55,264 nucleotides of DNA from Rhizobacter sp. (GTDB lineage Bacteria; Pseudomonadota; Gammaproteobacteria; Burkholderiales; Burkholderiaceae_C), in NCBI GenBank assembly GCA_025355745.1, contig JANXZA010000147.1, positions 1 through 55,264 on the forward strand, read 5' to 3'. The notes beneath the pieces are model-generated. The model saw only the letters and a program-made list of their open reading frames with translations. It searched no databases and was not told where the DNA came from. Within the stretch, counting starts at the first letter, position 1. The number at the start of each line of letters is the position of its first letter. Below, piece by piece: positions 54,758 to 55,264 of this stretch. The position numbers and the translations under genes were made by a program.

Positions 54758-55264
54758 TCACGCCACCCACCCGCCGCACACCGGAAACACCTGCCCGACG
54801 AAGCACGCGGCCGCGTCGCTGGCCAGGTAGGCCGCGAACAGCGCATCTTCGTCGCCGGTGACCAGGCGGCCCAGGGGCACCTCACGCTTCAAGCGCTCCT
54901 GGAATGCCGGGTTGGCCTGGACCTCCGGCGGGAAGTACGTCGGGTTGTCCACAAAATTCTGCGCGATCGCATTGAGCTGAATATTCTGGCGCGCCAACTC
55001 CACGCCCGCCGCCCGCACCCAGGCGATCTGGGCACCGCGCGCGGCACTGTAGGTCGACGTGCGCTTCATGCCGCGCAGCGCCGATGCACTGCCGATCAAC
55101 ACGACCTTGCCAGCGCCGCGCGCAATCATCTGCGGAAGCACGGCCCGCATCAATCTGGGCAGAGGATCGACCAGATGTGCAAACACTCGTCGCCACTCGT
55201 CGTCATCCACATCGCTGACGGTGGTGGCCGGTGCGGGCAGCGCGAGGTGCGCGATCAACACATC
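54758..55264 (-). CDS. SDR-fold protein, halohydrin dehalogenase-like (C-terminal part)
   Basis: The frame runs off the right edge, leaving about 168 C-terminal residues. It has the SDR fold but the catalytic lysine of the Y-x3-K motif is arginine: S-x12-Y-x3-R spans GSASALRGMKRTSTYSAARG. This Ser-Tyr-Arg triad is the hallmark of halohydrin dehalogenases, which expel halide from vicinal haloalcohols to form epoxides. The stretch NFVDNPTYFPPEVQANPAF matches the halide-site loop of HheC (SPYFYPTE) and the end GQVFPVCGGW matches GQVFWLAGGF. The N-terminal T-x4-F/Y-x-G loop that would confirm it lies outside the window. An SDR of other function is possible. Confidence 0.72.
   Translation of the reverse strand, partial: DVLIAHLALPAPATTVSDVDDDEWRRVFAHLVDPLPRLMRAVLPQMIARGAGKVVLIGSASALRGMKRTSTYSAARGAQIAWVRAAGVELARQNIQLNAIAQNFVDNPTYFPPEVQANPAFQERLKREVPLGRLVTGDEDALFAAYLASDAAACFVGQVFPVCGGWVA

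Overview
The window is high-GC bacterial DNA with dense coding on both strands. Gene content points to a betaproteobacterium of the Burkholderiales (Rubrivivax/Leptothrix/Methylibium-like): a complete isc operon with IscR, a zapB-like/zapA/6S RNA/EVE-domain order, an rnfB-nth pair, a PHB depolymerase with a cysteine nucleophile, an assimilatory nitrate cluster with a PP2C-kinase fusion, and pmbA divergent from yjgA/darP followed by mog. This assignment is inferred from gene order and protein sequence only.

Layout. 1-5.5 kb: end of an M20-type hydrolase, an NMT1-like ABC importer (binding protein, ATPase, permease) interrupted by an envelope protein and a lipoprotein-like alpha/beta hydrolase, then ureD without any other urease gene. 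5.6-11.25 kb: the isc operon on the minus strand (iscR-iscS-iscU-iscA-hscB-hscA-fdx), preceded by two IscR-type palindromes. 11.4-18.5 kb: uvrB, an aromatic aminotransferase, phaZ, rnfB-nth and a GAF protein. 18.5-25.84 kb: a minus-strand corrinoid operon (btuB-btuF-btuC-btuD-cobT-cobS-cobC) behind a clear cobalamin riboswitch. 25.9-28.5 kb: zapB-like/zapA, 6S RNA, an EVE-domain protein and a PAS-GGDEF protein with a ruined GGDEF motif.

28.7-39.8 kb is a nitrate assimilation module: nitrate/nitrite MFS transporter, a PP2C phosphatase-Ser/Thr kinase fusion, nirB, nirD, the molybdopterin nitrate reductase, a TrpD2/YbiB protein and uroporphyrinogen-III methyltransferase, which makes the siroheme precursor NirB needs. 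Sequences resembling sigma-54 promoters lie before the transporter and before nirB, and an NtrC-like palindrome lies upstream of nirB, suggesting nitrogen control. 39.8-55.3 kb: a HI0933-type flavoprotein, rpsU-yqeY and a DUF442 protein, TRAP permeases facing a TRAP binding-protein gene with an in-frame stop, pmbA/darP/mog, a LysM-FecR envelope protein, cysE, a DUF1501-DUF1800 secreted pair, and the C-terminal part of an SDR-fold protein with the Ser-Tyr-Arg signature of halohydrin dehalogenases.

Three long palindromic repeats (about 11.28, 30.01 and 37.83 kb) built on a CTCTGCG/CGCAGAG motif occupy gene boundaries and form a dispersed family. The most worthwhile leads are the candidate halohydrin dehalogenase at the right edge, the kinase-phosphatase fusion inside the nitrate cluster with its putative sigma-54/NtrC control, the point-nonsense TRAP binding protein, the DUF1501-DUF1800 pair, and the orphan ureD next to an ABC importer.
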